DNA of 64,000 nucleotides from Glandiceps talaboti (Eukaryota; Hemichordata; Enteropneusta; Spengelidae): NCBI RefSeq assembly GCF_964340395.1, contig NC_135565.1, positions 11,174,242 to 11,238,241 of the forward strand, read 5' to 3'. Shown piece by piece: positions 63,555 to 64,000 of this stretch (position 1 is its first letter; each line of letters starts with the position of its first letter). The notes under the pieces were generated by a model. It saw only the letters and a program-made list of their open reading frames with translations, ran no database searches and was not told where the DNA came from. The position numbers and the translations under genes were made by a program.

Positions 63555-64000
63555 ATTTGTGCCTACCTTTAGCCTACCTGTAGACATAAAGGAATATCGC
63601 TCCTACGCTTAAATTCCGCTATCTTGTTTATTATGCTGTTCTGCTATCCTTTAAACAGACATTTTGATTTTTGAATTTTTGTTGTCCTTCCAAGTCTACT
63701 CTGACTCCTTTTTCCAGCTGCTATCAACCCATGTCACGTCATACACATAACATGTGCAAAATATTAGCGTAGATTTGAATAGAATTTTATGAACGTGGTT
63801 CGACGGGTCATATTTACATATACTGATTGTGCAATTTCAATATGTATATTATTATGCATTCAACCAATCACAGTCTATGGAGGAATGCCATTCGAGACTA
63901 GCTGGTAATAGGAATCAGAGTAGACTTGGAAGGAGAGCTAGTATAGCAGAATAGTGTAGTAGCAATAGCCCTTAAAGTCTACTGGTAGGCTAGCCTACCA
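63555..64000. mobile_element. Fold-back repeat truncated by the window edge
   Basis: The segment 63555-63725, read on the minus strand, matches 63893-64000 on the plus strand: AGCTGG..A.AGGA.TCAG, AGTAGACTTGGAAGGA, ATAGCAGAA, GTCTAC.GGTAGGCTA. The spacer between the arms is about 170 bases; the element continues past the end. Confidence 0.55.

Overview
This is eukaryotic nuclear DNA, most likely from a marine invertebrate animal. It is AT-rich and full of long tetranucleotide microsatellites, mostly (TATG)n/(CATA)n. The genes are small and split, with GT..AG introns. Transposable elements are degraded copies of Penelope-like elements, LINE pieces, tRNA-derived SINEs and many fold-back MITE-like elements. 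I cannot place the species from the sequence alone. There are no prokaryotic operons, rRNA genes, CRISPR arrays or functional-looking standalone tRNA genes.

Left end (0-2 kb): on the minus strand, a compact two-exon gene encodes a probable neuropeptide precursor of 122 aa. It has a signal peptide, a four-cysteine stretch and a -VGRF-Gly-Lys-Arg-Arg amidation and cleavage site. A TATA box lies about 50 bases upstream of the ATG. From 2 to 27 kb I see no convincing host gene. This part holds MITE copies, two tRNA-derived SINEs, long microsatellites, an inverted and frameshifted Penelope-like element (20.6-22.1 kb) and a dead CR1/Jockey-type LINE (24.7-25.5 kb).

The main finding lies between 27.3 and 57.8 kb. 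Three tandem genes on the plus strand (here A, B and C) encode a family of short secreted cysteine-rich peptides of 125, 110 and 105 aa. They share one architecture: a 5'UTR intron ending 4-5 bases before an ATG-GC start, then a signal-peptide exon, a middle exon beginning with Cys, and an exon with the motif CC-x2-G-x3-CC. All introns between the first three coding exons are phase 0. A and B carry a Pro-Ile-Ser-Gly sequence that predicts a C-terminal amide; C does not. B and C are products of a duplication with an offset of 10.7-11.5 kb that also copied introns, the 3' exon and distal upstream DNA. I do not recognise the family; a hormone-like or defence/venom-like role is open.

Between and after these genes are a Penelope-like fragment lodged between (TATG)n arrays (32.3-33.5 kb), a roughly 165-bp tandem repeat (38.2-38.8 kb), a possible 1.9-kb TIR element (38.9-40.8 kb), a perfect 50-bp hairpin (47.0 kb), and a 1,030-bp Mutator-like fold-back element with an intact 9-bp target duplication (58.0-59.0 kb) whose paralogous empty site sits at 16.9 kb. 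The right end has a LINE C-terminal fragment (60.2-60.6 kb), a 60-bp minisatellite (62.4-62.6 kb) and a fold-back repeat cut by the window edge. Most long open frames here are microsatellite read-through (His-Thr-Tyr-Ile, Tyr-Val-Cys-Met or Ile-Tyr repeats), not genes.
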